DNA from: Otatea glauca
Lineage: Eukaryota > Streptophyta > Magnoliopsida > Poales > Poaceae
Reading direction: 5' to 3'
Assembly (NCBI GenBank): GCA_036346275.1
Contig: CM070725.1
Location: forward strand, 37,138,104 to 37,202,103
DNA length: 64,000 nucleotides
The translations under genes and the position numbers were made by a program. The notes under the pieces were generated by a model, which saw only the letters and a list, made by a program, of their open reading frames with translations, ran no database searches and had not been told where the DNA came from. Numbering within the stretch: the first letter of the stretch is position 1; every line of letters starts with the position of its first letter. Below, piece after piece: positions 44,601 through 55,481 of this stretch.

Positions 44601-46918
44601 CTACGAACATGGTGATCGATCGATGTCATGCTGACAAGATTATTACGTCAAAATTATGGTTTTCTTTGGAAGAAGGGATAACAGGAAATAGAGTTAGTTT
44701 GTGGGGTTGGTCCATGAAGGCAGTTTTATTGTGTGCAGAACGTGTTTCCTTATAAATTAATTAAGGGCACGTCTAGAATATAAGAATTTCAAAATGCTAT
44801 CCTTAAACTGATTTTTCTGGGTAGCTAAATAGCTTGTTTTTTAAGAAAAGAGTAAAAATTGTTCACCCAGTAAGGAAAGCTTTTCCAAAAGTAACACAGA
44901 CCCAAAAATACGATTTTTACGTATTACATAATTAGAAAGATAATGATAGTTAAAGTTTCATAGTTTGAATGCACATATACCAAAACGACGTGTATTTTTA
45001 ACTGGATAAGTACATACAGTACCGAGTTTTCATTAGTTTTGCAAAAAAAAAAAAATTACATGTTTCCAAACAAGTCTAAAATTCTGACATATATTCCCTT
45101 TTGGTGTAACATTAATTAGGCCAACATAAAAAATATATGTACAAACATTAATAAATGGTAGGATAAATTTTTACTTCTTAAAAGAACCTAGTGGGGTTAA
45201 ATATGCTTTCTTCACTTTTCCAATCTCCAACACCTCTCCTTGAATTCCTCTTCCACACCTAAAAAAATCTCTAACTAAAAACAAAAAAATTATCCTATAA
45301 CAAACAAATTAACTACTAAAAAAATGTAATACTTATCTCAACAACCATCCTTTCCTCCCTTCATGGTGTGTGACAAATGTGCGATGTAAACAATAGTAGT
45401 GAAGCTAAAGGCATAGTGTAAGACAAGCTCGATAGCTGAGACATGATGTGGACTGGGACGGGGCTTGACCTTACACTACGATATAGTCTAGAGTATTACG
45501 CAAGCTAGACCAGCGATAACAGATTAATGTTATGTGTAATATTATTTTTATCTTAGTAAAGCCATTAAGCTAATATAGTAATAAAAAAGGGTAAAACTAG
45601 CTTCATGGATGTGTTGAGCAGCCACCGAATATATTACACGGACACGTAGCTATTTAACAACTCTGCTCAGAAAGGGCAACACAGAAGATTACGAGATGCA
45701 CGTGTCCGTGTAAAACCCGTGATCGACTGCATGCCACACATGTGTACGTCACTCGGCTGGGTATCGTGTGTTATACGAAAGTGACACCCAACTTCAACAG
45801 ATAACTTGTCCTATTCAGCTTGGCTCTTCCTTTGTTTCTTTGAGCTAGCTAATAAGGGGCTCGAAATTATATAGAGCTCACGACAGGCGCGATCGACGAG
45901 CAGTCGTATTGGTTGTCTCAAAAGTCGAACTCTTTTGAACTCTTTTCAGGGTTGGTAGTGGTAATAATTCATCTATGAATACAGAAACTCATCATATATG
46001 GTAGCCTTTTGTTCTCTTTTTTCTCTGTAAAAAGAAAAGTAAAGGAAATAACATGGTGCAGCAAAAGATTATTAGCTAGCTAGCTAGCTAGCTAGGAAGG
46101 GAAAGAGTGGCCAATAAGCACCCACCCTGGTTTTCTTGCAGAACTCGAGGTCGCTCCAGCACGACTCGTCGACGACCACGTCGGGCCCGCGGTTGGGGTC
46201 CATGGTGACGGCGCCGATCGACGACGTGAACACCACACGCCGCACCGTGCCGGCCTCCGCCGCCGCGTTTATCACGTACTCCGTGCCCCTCACCGCCGGC
46301 TCCACCATTTGCTCCTGCATGCATGTACGTAACACAACGCGTCAGCGCCGTGTACGTTTGCATGATCACACCGTCTATAGCTGGGCCATGGCATGGCATG
46401 CACGGCGCGCAAGAAGAGAGAGCTCAGTTTGCCGTGCGCGCGGTGCTACATATATACGTACAGGATCGTCCGTGACGGGGGACGCGGTGTGGAAGACGCC
46501 GTGGCAGCCAGCGACGGCGCGGCAGATGGCGTCGTAGTCGAGGAGGTCGGCCTTGCAGAGGATCAGCCGCTCGGCGGCGCCGTCCAGCGCCTTCAGGTGC
46601 GCGTTCTTCGGGTCATCTGCAAGCCCTCGCCGTTAACAAACCAACAGCCAGGAGTTAGATACCTTTGTACGTGCAATAACTGCAACGCTCGTGACTCTAC
46701 CGAACACACACACACACACACACAAAAAGAGCTAATCACTAGCTTGTGCGTCCGTGCATGCCTGGGTTCCTCACGGTGCCCTTGACGGTGTATCCCTTCT
46801 CCAGCAGCAGCTTGACGAGCCACGACGCGATGTACCCGGCAGCGCCAGTCACGCACACGGTCTGCCCGTTCCGGGGCTGCACCGCGGCGGCGGTGGAGGC
46901 GACGTCGACGACAGTCAT
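41643..46918 (-). CDS. CCR: Cinnamoyl-CoA reductase, five exons, 354 aa
   Basis: Exons on the minus strand are 46918-46762, 46616-46462, 46314-46126, 44535-44183 and 41853-41643, joining in frame to 354 aa. The enzyme reduces feruloyl- and other hydroxycinnamoyl-CoAs to aldehydes with NADPH, the first committed step of monolignol (lignin) synthesis in the cytosol. It belongs to the extended short-chain dehydrogenase family. Visible features: Rossmann motif VTGAAGYIASWL (residues 23-34), VRNPDDPKNAHL, catalytic Ser in FTSSIGAV (133-140), and the CCR signature NWYCYGK (168-174) with Tyr172 and Lys174. Arg167 stands where Lys is usual in KNWYCYGK. Intron 1 uses a GC donor (46761-46760). Introns 3 and 4 are 1.6 and 2.3 kb; intron 3 begins next to a (AGCT)n run. 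Length and the grass-type C-terminus (GGIAIRA) indicate a CCR1-class gene. No stops or frameshifts. Confidence 0.95.
46073..46096. repeat. (AGCT)n microsatellite in CCR intron 3
   Basis: About five AGCT tetramers close to the exon 3 donor. Confidence 0.9.
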
Positions 46919-47091
46919 CTTGGTCAGTACTTACTACTGCCGATTGAACCACCTTTCGTCAAGAAATTAAGCAGCGGACTAGTGGTGAAGCAGCAGAAAG
47001 GCGGAGAAATTGCAGGCTCTCTTGTGGATGGGCGGATGAGTTGGTGGGTTTGGTAGGATTCTTTTGGGGAGGGGTGCTAGAGTGGTGCGGA

Positions 47092-47098
47092 ATTTATA
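47092..47098 (-). promoter_or_regulatory. TATA box of CCR
   Basis: The minus strand reads TATAAAT about 175 bp before the CCR ATG, implying a leader of about 140 bp. Confidence 0.6.
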
Positions 47099-47177
47099 AA
47101 GCCAAGGAAAGCGCGATCGATCGCGAGGGCCGGGGAAGATGAGAGAGAGAGGAGTTAGACAATGATCGCGATGGCGA

Positions 47178-47184
47178 GTTAGGT
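47178..47184 (-). promoter_or_regulatory. AC-type MYB element upstream of CCR
   Basis: The minus strand reads ACCTAAC, a class III AC element, 80 bp upstream of the TATA box, next to ACTTACC and CTTACC repeats. AC elements bind the R2R3-MYB factors that coordinate lignin genes. A related CCTACCAAAC lies just after the predicted start site (about 47045-47060). Confidence 0.4.
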
Positions 47185-48179
47185 AAGTGGTAAGTCTGGT
47201 AACTACGAGCCTACTTGTAAACACAGTACTGCCGTTTCATGCGTACGTCTCACCGGGCAGGCGCGCGTACGTAGGTGAAACGAACGCGTGACGGGTCAAC
47301 GTTTCTTGTGGCACCGTACCAGTGCATGCTAGGACACCAGTAGCTTCATTCATCAGTGCCGTGTCTGTGACCGCTGCTGCTGCTGGGTGGTCATTTGGTT
47401 AATTTGGTTTTTTGTTTGATTTTTTTAGTTTTAAAATATTTTGATTTTTGGATTTTGCTAACTGAAACGAAACCAAATAGCTTTAAAAACCGAACCGAAC
47501 CGAATTAACAGAACCAAATTGATTCGGTTAATTCGGTTTTCCGGTTAACCGAATTATTTCTGAGCCATGTCCCCGACGGCTCAGTGATGAAGACGATCCA
47601 CCCTAATCCCAGAAATGCCCACCCCTAGGATGGCATTGGTGGCTTTTTATTTTTGCTACACTAATCCCAAAAATTTTGTGTACCGGAGTTAAAATCCCAA
47701 AACTAGCAAAGCAACTCTTTATCTTTTGTTTTTTCGTTTTGATGATTTGGTCAGCTCACTTGGTGCTGAACCCAAGAGAGAAGTCGCAATTTTTGCCTCT
47801 CCGATCTCGCTTCTTTTCGCTTCTCCTTGCGTGACTTCTGCTCATATTTCCCTAGAACAAGCACCAAGGGGAAAGAATAGCATTGTGATATCAGAATTCA
47901 CCAAGGGGAAAGAACAGGAGCCATTTCACAGGACGGAGCTATCTGACACGAAGAAGAAGAACTTCACCCATCATGACTCCTCCAATTTGATGCTAAGTAC
48001 GCTCCTGCCCTGGATCGCTATCAACTGGAGCTGGCAAAATAACCAGGAAATATTAATAGAGCGCTAATACTGAACCCTATACCGTTGGAATTGATTTCAA
48101 CGGTATAGCAGGTTTCACAGGTTTCAGAGCAGGTTTCAAAGGTTTTAGAACAGGTTTCAGAGATTTCATAGGCGGCAAA

Positions 48180-48650
48180 ATGGTATACTGTCCAAACGGT
48201 ATACCGTTTGGTAGACTTTCTCATATTAATAATATTATCCATCAGATTACTCATCAATTGGAGCAAGAAACCCAGCACCGAGAAGAAAAAATCATTCACG
48301 CCCGAGCGCGGGGGGAGAGAGAGAGGTCTTACCTCGCAGGAATCCAGGTAAAGGAGGCGACGTCGCCGGAAATCGAGTAGCCACGCGGTCGCGGTGGTTG
48401 GACTCCGGCAGCGACTGTCACTGGGGAGAAGGGGAGGCAGAGGGGACAATGAGCGCAAGGGTTTTCCTCTGGAAAAATGCTTGGAACTAAGGCGGCGCAT
48501 TGCTTGGAGCTGCGGCCTGCGGGAGGTCGGGTCCATCGGGAGGCTGCGCCTGTGTGCCGACTGCCGAAGAAGTGGAGGAGATAGGGGGAATGGAGGATGG
48601 GGAATATTTGCGAATGGGGAACGCTGGAAATGGGGTAATGGCCAATGAGG
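48180..48650. other. Gene-like segment inside the hAT element
   Basis: The minus frame 48536-48021 starts MDPTSRRPQLQAMRRLSSKH, and GC-rich sequence around 48300-48560 contains CAGGTAAAGG splice-like sites. It may be captured host DNA. No domain is evident. Confidence 0.25.
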
Positions 48651-48799
48651 TCAGTAGCGTCAGCTAATCGGTTCTACGGTGAATGCGGTTTCCAAAATGC
48701 AAAAATTGAACTAAAAACTGTAAACCGAATTACATCGAAATTAAAACCGAATCGAAAATCGAAAAAACAGAATTTTTCGGTTAATTCCACTACGCCAAA

Positions 48800-49195
48800 A
48801 CCTGCAATAGGCGACGGTCTATTTATGACGGTTTTTTTCGAACCGCCACAAATATAATTATCAGTGGCGGTTCTATATTGAAAATGGTAGGAAGAATATC
48901 AGTGGCGGTTCTATCGTCGAACCGCCACTGATAATAAATTATCAGTGACGGTTCGAGGATAGAACCGTCACTGATAACAAATACATCATTAGTGGCGGTT
49001 GGAGGATAGAACCGTCACTAATAACTAGGTTATTAGTGACGGTGCTATCCTCCAACCGCCACTAATACTATTGGATTATCCGTGGCGGTTCAATTCTAGA
49101 ACCGCCACAGATAATGTATTATCAATGGCGGTTCGAGGATAGAACCGCCACAGATAATGTTATCTGTGGCGGTTCTAGTTAACAACCGTCCCGGA
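48800..49195. repeat. 5' subterminal inverted-repeat array of CACTA-2
   Basis: Alternating copies of TATCAGTGGCGGTTC and GAACCGCCACTGATA, about ten in all. This is a different motif from the array of CACTA-1 (ACAGACGGTT). Confidence 0.85.
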
Positions 49196-49559
49196 TAATA
49201 TTGCCTACAAATAGGTGGTCAGTAGCAGCACTGGTCTTCTTCCTCCCGAGAGCAAACCAAAACTTCTAATTTTCATATTTCGTTTTCTCCAATTCTTGTG
49301 CTTGTACTTCCTCTAGTTGTTCCTTGGTGAGTTATTTTTCTCCTCTCTTGATTTGTGTTAATCTTGTTGAAATTTAATTTTTAAACCTAGTTTAATTAAG
49401 GTTTATATGTAGATGACATGAAAAGTTTAGATTTTGTTTTTTTATTTACCTACTATTTTGTAGTTGATGAATTTATTTCCTAGCTAGTTTCATTAGATGA
49501 TGTTGTGTTCCTTTTATAGATGATGAATTATGATCAAGCATATATTTAATATAAATTGC

Positions 49560-50225
49560 ATTTTAAGTTAATTTGGTAGATGATGAATTTATTATGTAGC
49601 TTCTTTAGATGATAAATAATAAGATTGGTTTTTTAATTACTATTAATTTGGTTCCAGTAGTGTGGACATATACATCTTGCATATATTAAATTTATTTAAT
49701 TATGATTATTGGATATTAATATAAATGAAATTTCAGTTAATTTAGTAGGTGGGTGCTCATCATTTTTAGATGATGAATTTATTATCTAGCTTCTTTAGAG
49801 GATAAGTATTTAGATTAGTTTTTTAATTACTATTAATTTGGTTCCATTAGTGTACGGACATATACATCTTGCATATATTAAATTTATTTATTTAAGATTA
49901 TTGGATATTAATATACATGAAATTTTAGTTAATTTGGCAGGTGGGTGCTAATCATTTTTAGATGATGAATTTATTATCTAGCTCCTTTAGATGATAAGTA
50001 ATTAGATTAGTTTTTTAATTACTATTAATTTGGTTCCATTAGTGTGCACATATAATATACATCTTGCATATATTAAATTTATTTAATTAAGATTAGTGGA
50101 TATTAATATACATGAAATTTTAGTTAATTTGGTAGGTGCTCATCATTTTTAGATGATGAATTTATTATCTTGCTCCTTTAGATGATAAGTAATTAGATTA
50201 GTTTTTTAATCAAATTTTATATGTT
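49560..50225. repeat. About 191-bp tandem repeat ahead of the CACTA-2 transposase
   Basis: AGATGATGAATTTATTAT recurs at about 49578, 49768, 49960 and 50151, each followed by TAGCT-CTTTAGATGATAAGT and ATTAGATTAG-type sequence. Roughly 3.4 copies end 12 bp before the transposase ATG. It presumably lies in an intron or leader. Confidence 0.85.
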
Positions 50226-50237
50226 AATTAATTTTAG

Positions 50238-52318
50238 ATGGACCGGATATGGATGTACAATACGAACCGTTACAGCCGAGATTACATCGACGGGGTATCT
50301 GCTTTTCTATGAGCCGCTGAGGAGAACAAGTTGCACAAGAAAACAGAGTACATACATTGTCCATGCATTGATTGCAAGAATGAGAAAATGTTTTTAGACA
50401 AAGAGCACATCCACTTGCACTTGATTCGAAGGGGTTTTGTACTTGGCTATACACGTTGGACAAGTCACGGTGAAGAGGAAAACATACATGAAGGTGATAA
50501 CGTATTGGATGATGGAGAAGGCATTATGGTAGCTGACATCGGTTATGGATCTGATGAGGATAGGTTGGACATTGATGACGATAATAATCTTGCTCAGATG
50601 TTGCGCGATGCAGAAGGGAACTACACTAGTCAGAGAGAGTTTAATCAATTCAAGGGTTTGTTGGACGACTTGGACACACCTTTGTTCCCGGGTTGCAAGG
50701 AGGAATACACAAAGTTGCACACTGTGCTTTCACTTCTAAAATTGAAGGCAAGCAATGGTTGGTCCGATAAGAGTTTCACGACGCTATTACATCTCTTAGC
50801 GGACATGCTTCCAGATGGAAACGTATTGCCGATAACCACTTATTTAGCTAAGAAGGTTGTATTTCCATTGGGATTGAAAGTAGAAAGAATACATGCATGT
50901 CCAAACGATTGTATATCTATCGCAAAGAGTATACAGACATGCATGTATATCCGGTGTGCAAATCATCGCGATACAAGCGTAAAGGCCATGACAGCGAGGG
51001 CACCGTGGTGAAGAAAGGAGCTCCCGCTAAAGTGGTGTGGTATTTACCAGTAATACCTCGGTTGAAGCGTTTATTTGAAAACAAAAAGCATGCCCAATTG
51101 ATGCGATGGCACTCAGAAGAGCGTAAAAAGGTTGGAAAGCTGAGACACCCTACTGATTCTGCCCAGTGGAGAACCATCGATAGGCTCTTTAGGAAGGACT
51201 TCGGGAATGAACCGAGGAATATAAGGCTTGGGTTGAGTACGGATAGAATGAATCCTTTCGGTAACATGAGTAGTATTCATAGCACTTGGCCCGTGACTCT
51301 CTGTATCTACAACCTTCCACCTTGGTTGTGTATGAAACGAAAGTACATTATGATGTCGCTGCTTATCCAAGGGCCGAGACAACCTGGCAATAATATTGAT
51401 GTATACCTACAACCATTGGTGGAAGATCTTGTGATACTGTGAAATGAAGGTGTACAGGTATGGGATGAGTACAAGCGAGAGTACTTCATCCTACGCTCAT
51501 TGTTGTTTTGCACCATCAATGATTTTCCTGCCCTTGGTAACCTATCCGGTCGTACTGTAAAAGGGGTCAAAGCATGCCCCCAGTGCATGGATGAAACCGC
51601 TAGTGTGTGGCTCAATAACTCGAGGAAAACTGTGTACATGCATCATCATAGGTTCCTTCACAGGAATCACCCTTACCGCAATATGAAGAAGCAATTCGAC
51701 GGGACAAAAGAGGATAGTATAGCTCCAAGGCCTTGTCGTGGAGAAGAGGTATATGATATGGTTAAGGATATTAATGTTGTACTTGGAAAGGGAGATAGTA
51801 ATAATAAATCGAGGTCTCGTACTGAGAAGACCACGTGGAAGAAGAGATCGATATTTTGGAACTTGCCCTATTGGAAGGACTTAGAAGTTTGACACTGCAT
51901 AGATATCATGCACGTAGAGAAAAATGTTTGTGACAGCTTGATTGGTCTTTTGCTGAACATTCCTAGCAAAACTAAGGACAGACTGAAGGCAAGAAGGGAC
52001 CTGGAAGATATGAAAATCAGAGCTGAGCTACATCCTCAAGACACCGAAAGGGCGACTTTACTTTCCCCACTTGCTACACTCTATCCAAGAAAGAGAGAAT
52101 GACCTCTGCAAATGCTTGCATGGTGTGAAAGTTCGTCCTACATACTCCAAAGCATCAAGAAACTGGTCTCGATGAAAGATTTGAAGTTAACTGGTATGAA
52201 GTCTCATGATTATCATGTGATGATGACACAAATGCTTCCTATTGCAATTAGAGGTATTATGCCTGAAAAGGTCCGAGAGGCAATCATGAGGTTGCGTTTC
52301 TTCTTCAACCAGTGGCGC
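50238..52318 (+). pseudogene. TNP2-like transposase of CACTA-2, broken and 3'-deleted
   Basis: The ATG at 50238 opens MDRIWMYNTNRYSRDY, then CPCIDCKNEK and GFVLGYTRWTS (transposase-associated domain), KLKASNGWSDKSF, HACPNDC, NPFGNMSS and MHVEKNVCDSL (Transposase_21). Damage: TGA at about 50310 in place of Arg, a one-base loss near 50905, TGA at about 51440 in place of Trp, TGA at about 51890 in place of Arg, and compensating small indels between about 52040 and 52115. After RLRFFFNQ (about 52310) the frame leaves transposase sequence and enters a proline-rich region of the second gene, so the C-terminus has been deleted. It is the plus-strand counterpart of the CACTA-1 pseudogene. Confidence 0.85.
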
Positions 52319-53886
52319 AAACGTGACATCGTCTTGGACTATCATGAAGTGCCTGCCCCTCCCGAGGTGAACCTGCCAGCCCCTCCTGAGGTGTCCATGC
52401 CAGCCTCTCCTGCAGTGAACCTGCCAGCCTGTCCTACAGGAAACATCACACAGTCGTCACCAACACATCAGCGTACAAAAGTTAGTGCGACAACTTTAGT
52501 TGACCGACTTAAAAATCCTCCTCTTAAGGCATGGCAGAATAGACAAGCCATATCAGCAAGGTCGGCGGCTGCGAGCAGTATGATGTTGTGCGCGAGAAAA
52601 GTAAGGGTAAAGCGGTCTCCAAAGGACAAGCTGCTGAAGAAAGACTGAAATATGAATTGGGAAAGCCGTTTGTCACCCCTTCGAAGCTTGATAGCCTAAC
52701 AGTGAAGCTAAGGCGATTACATGAATGGTATATGGAGCGATCTAACCAAGATGTACTCCCGAAGGTGATAACTGCCATTTACAGAGAGGAACATTTCCAC
52801 CATGAGGGGTCTGGCTACTTAATGATAGAATTCAGCGAGTTGCACAACATGTACTATCAAGACGCCCTCGACGTGTCTCTTATGAGATGTTGGTCACTGT
52901 AAGTGTCCAATATAAAAATCATTGTCTACATTCATGTAATACCGATATATGTGATGTCTAAATCATTTCTTATGTAGATACGAGTTGATAGAACTAAGAA
53001 GAACCAAAGGGCCAGTGGCATTCCTCGATCCGGGAACGGTTTGCCAGCCGGAAATCAAAAGAGTACCAAATGAGGTCGAGGACTATGTATATAACGCTTT
53101 CATCAAACTCCAAGACAAGGAGTTCATACTTTTACCATACAATTTCAAGTAAGTGGCTCACTAGCTAGTTCAACTACTTGTTGATCTCGTTCTTTGCTCA
53201 GCTTAGGACTAATGACTACGGCATCATACATGTGTATGTAGTTTTCACTGGATTCTCGTAGTAATTACTCCAGATAAAAGCAAGATGCTGATTTTGGACC
53301 CGCGGGACAAAGATCCAAAAAACTACAAAGATATGACAAGTCTAGTGAATAGGGCGTTCCAAGCATATTGTAAAAAGAGCTCAAGACACCGTCCTTTCCA
53401 TAAATCACTGACAATCCGTACTAAATTTCTGGTACGCACAAAAACAATTTTCCTATATCGCACCTCGTAGTCAATAACTCCTTTAATGTCGTATAAGTTT
53501 ATTTAATTTTTTGCAGTGCCACAAGCAGCCGCCAGGCACAAATTTATGTGGGTACTTCGTGTGCCAATACATGCGCGAAATCTTAGGCTCTACAATAGTA
53601 AACAATGACGTAGAGGTTTGCCACGCTAACATCACACATTGATTCGTAAATCTCATTCTCTATATAAGCTCTTAAGATAAACTTTTTCTATTTATAGCGT
53701 CTGAAGTTGTCTACGGGAGGATTGATTCCAAATGAAATCCAAGGCATTCAGGGACAGCTCGCCTACTTCATCATGAAGGAAGTACTCAACAAGAACGGCG
53801 AGTTCCATGACCCAGATAGTAACGATGAAGTCTTCCATACTCATCTGCCACCTCCTGAGGCCTCTACCAACACTGAAGACTCGTAG
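52319..53886 (+). pseudogene. CACTA-2 second gene: proline-rich region plus Ulp1-like cysteine protease
   Basis: A proline-rich segment (repeats of PAPPEVNL and PASPAVNL) is joined directly to the truncated transposase; the Transposase_24 part seen in CACTA-1 is missing. After a frame change near 52590, exons to 52898, 52978-53148, 53242-53431, 53517-53615 and 53698-53886 (TAG) splice in frame with GTAAG/GTACG/GTTTG donors. They encode a C48-type peptidase with His in FHWILVVITP, Asp in MLILDP, Gln in CHKQPPG and Cys in NLCGYF. Such proteases are a known companion of grass CACTA transposases; their role is unclear, possibly removing SUMO-like modifiers. The catalytic part is uninterrupted, but the gene lacks its normal start. 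Confidence 0.75.
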
Positions 53887-54848
53887 GCTTATAGTTCAGA
53901 AAACTAGTTAATTTTTTTCTTACGGTGGTGTAAACTAATGTTTCATTAAATGTCAAGTTTAGTATTGGATGGCATGGCTTGCACATGTTCTAATTTTTGT
54001 CATTTTATTTAAGAAGTTGTGATTGATTTGCCTATGTGTTGTTGCCCTTCTCCCGTGTGTGTGTGTGTGTTGATGGGTGGTGTGTGTGCGTGTGCTCTAG
54101 ACGAGGAGCGCTCCCTCTATTGCTTTTCTCCGTGCCCTTTCATGATGGCTAGTAGAGCTTTTTATAGACAGTGCAACTTGCCGTAGTATGTTCCAATCGA
54201 CTAATTCTATTTCATAGCGGTGGGATTCATTTTCATTTCTTGCTTTTCAAGAAAAAAAATGGTCCAAATAATCTGTAGTGGTCCATAATGTAAGTAGACA
54301 AAGCAATCCACTTTAGGAGCAAACCTGCTGAAGTAAGGTTGTTTTAGCAGTTAGCAAAGTACATCGCTTCATGCATCCACTGAGCTCTATTTATGCTTCA
54401 CACTTATAGATTTCGTACTTTTGTGCTTGGAAGTTGGTGATAATTTGTAATGGTCATGTTTTTTTGTACAATCAGCCTTTAGTTCATGATTCCATGGGTT
54501 TAAGTAATTATAGTGAGGTATGAACACACCTTAGGCAGCAGTGTTGCCATTTGCTCGTAACTTTATGGGTTGAATATTTATCATAATTCACAGGTTGTTT
54601 CAGTGTCCAGTTTGATGGTGGTAAATATAAATCCATATGATTTATCCTTGCCATAAAAATATTTCATGCTTTAGTAGCCAAGGTAGTGCTTATAAGTAAC
54701 TACAACAATAGATGTGTACTTTATTAATGAGACATTATGCAGTTCAATGTTAATTTTTAATTCTCCTACAATTGTTTTGGTCATTTTATTCTAATGCATG
54801 CTCTTATTGATCTGTTTATGAGATACTATTAAGTGTATTCATCATCAG
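53887..54848. other. Non-coding interior of CACTA-2
   Basis: AT-rich, intron-like sequence with a (GT)n run at about 54055-54070 and a second GT-rich stretch to 54098. No coding frame was recognised. Confidence 0.5.
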
Positions 54849-54960
54849 GCGGAGATGATGATATCCTCGATGATCTGGATGAGATGATTTTGGCAAGAAG
54901 GGAGGAAGCAATTCCCAGGAAGGGCCCAAAAAGCAGGATCCGAAGAAAGATGACCTGTGA
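54849..54960 (+). other. Possible captured host exon in CACTA-2
   Basis: After the acceptor-like TTCATCATCAG the sequence reads GGDDDILDDLDEMILARREE followed by a basic stretch (A-I-P-R-K-G-P-K-S-R-I-R-R-K). This acidic-then-basic segment is unlike CACTA genes and ends without a clear donor. The source gene is not recognised. Confidence 0.35.
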
Positions 54961-55139
54961 GATGATATCTGTATTCATCTGTTAGAAGATTCCACATTCA
55001 TTAGGATTTGGATCGCTTCGCATACAATCTTACTTGTGTTCGCAATTTGTTCAGTTGATAATTTGCTGTAAGCAACAAATTCATCATTTCTTCCGCACTG
55101 GTATATTGTTGTTGTTTGATCAAATCGGTATATTGTTGT

Positions 55140-55429
55140 ACATTGTAATTGTGTATATGCAAAATCTGTGATTGATGTATATGTTTCAAGGGCATGGCTA
55201 ACAGCACCTGAGGCTAGCCCAAAATGCGGTTTTTTATTTTTTCGGTCAGATAATATTGTTATGTGTGGCGGTTGGTGGATAGAACCGCCACAGATAACTA
55301 TTATCTGTGGCGGTTAGAAAATCGCCACTGATAATCCTCGATTATCAGTGGCACTATATCTGTGGTAGTTCAATAATCGCCACTGATGGCAGTTATGAAC
55401 TGCCACAGATGACCTTTTTCAGTGTAGTG
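55140..55429 (+). repeat. 3' terminal and subterminal region of CACTA-2
   Basis: It contains TGTATATGCAAAATCTGTG, GAGGCTAGCCCAAAATGCGG and inverted copies of TATCTGTGGCGGTT, ending CAGTGTAGTG. Apart from a few changes it duplicates 3690-4067. Confidence 0.9.
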
Positions 55430-55481
55430 TTCGGTTCGGTTTTTCGGTTTCGATTTAAAAATGCCCACCCCTAGCTGCTGC

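Larger units (their letters stand above)
48788..55429 (+). mobile_element. CACTA-2, structurally complete En/Spm-type element, 6642 bp
   Basis: The left end CACTACGCCAAAACC and the right end CAGTGTAGTG (inverse CACTACACTG) are flanked by TTC on both sides (48785-48787 and 55430-55432), the 3-bp duplication expected of CACTA elements. In order it holds a 5' subterminal array, a 191-bp tandem repeat, a TNP2 pseudogene fused by deletion to the second gene, an intact-looking Ulp1-like protease region, a candidate captured exon, and the 3' subterminal array. Its ends are intact, so it could be moved only if another element supplied transposase. Confidence 0.92.
47384..55473. mobile_element. hAT element upstream of CCR, interrupted by CACTA-2
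   Basis: The right end reads, in reverse, TAGGGGTGGGCATTT, and the left end TGGGTGGTCATTT is the same terminus with two bases lost. GCTGCTGC occurs on both sides (47376-47383 and 55474-55481), a perfect 8-bp target duplication. Without CACTA-2 the element is about 1.45 kb. Both flanks of the CACTA insertion are rich in CGGTT/AACCG typical of this hAT group. No transposase domain was seen; a 113-aa frame at 47726-48067 has no recognised function. It lies 466 bp upstream of the CCR start codon. Confidence 0.75.

Noticed and set aside
47384..47628. Short hAT element ending at the internal AATGCCCACCCCTAG (about 47613)
   Set aside because: No matching 8-bp duplication follows that copy, whereas GCTGCTGC flanks 47384 and 55473 perfectly. 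The internal copy may be a rearranged terminus.
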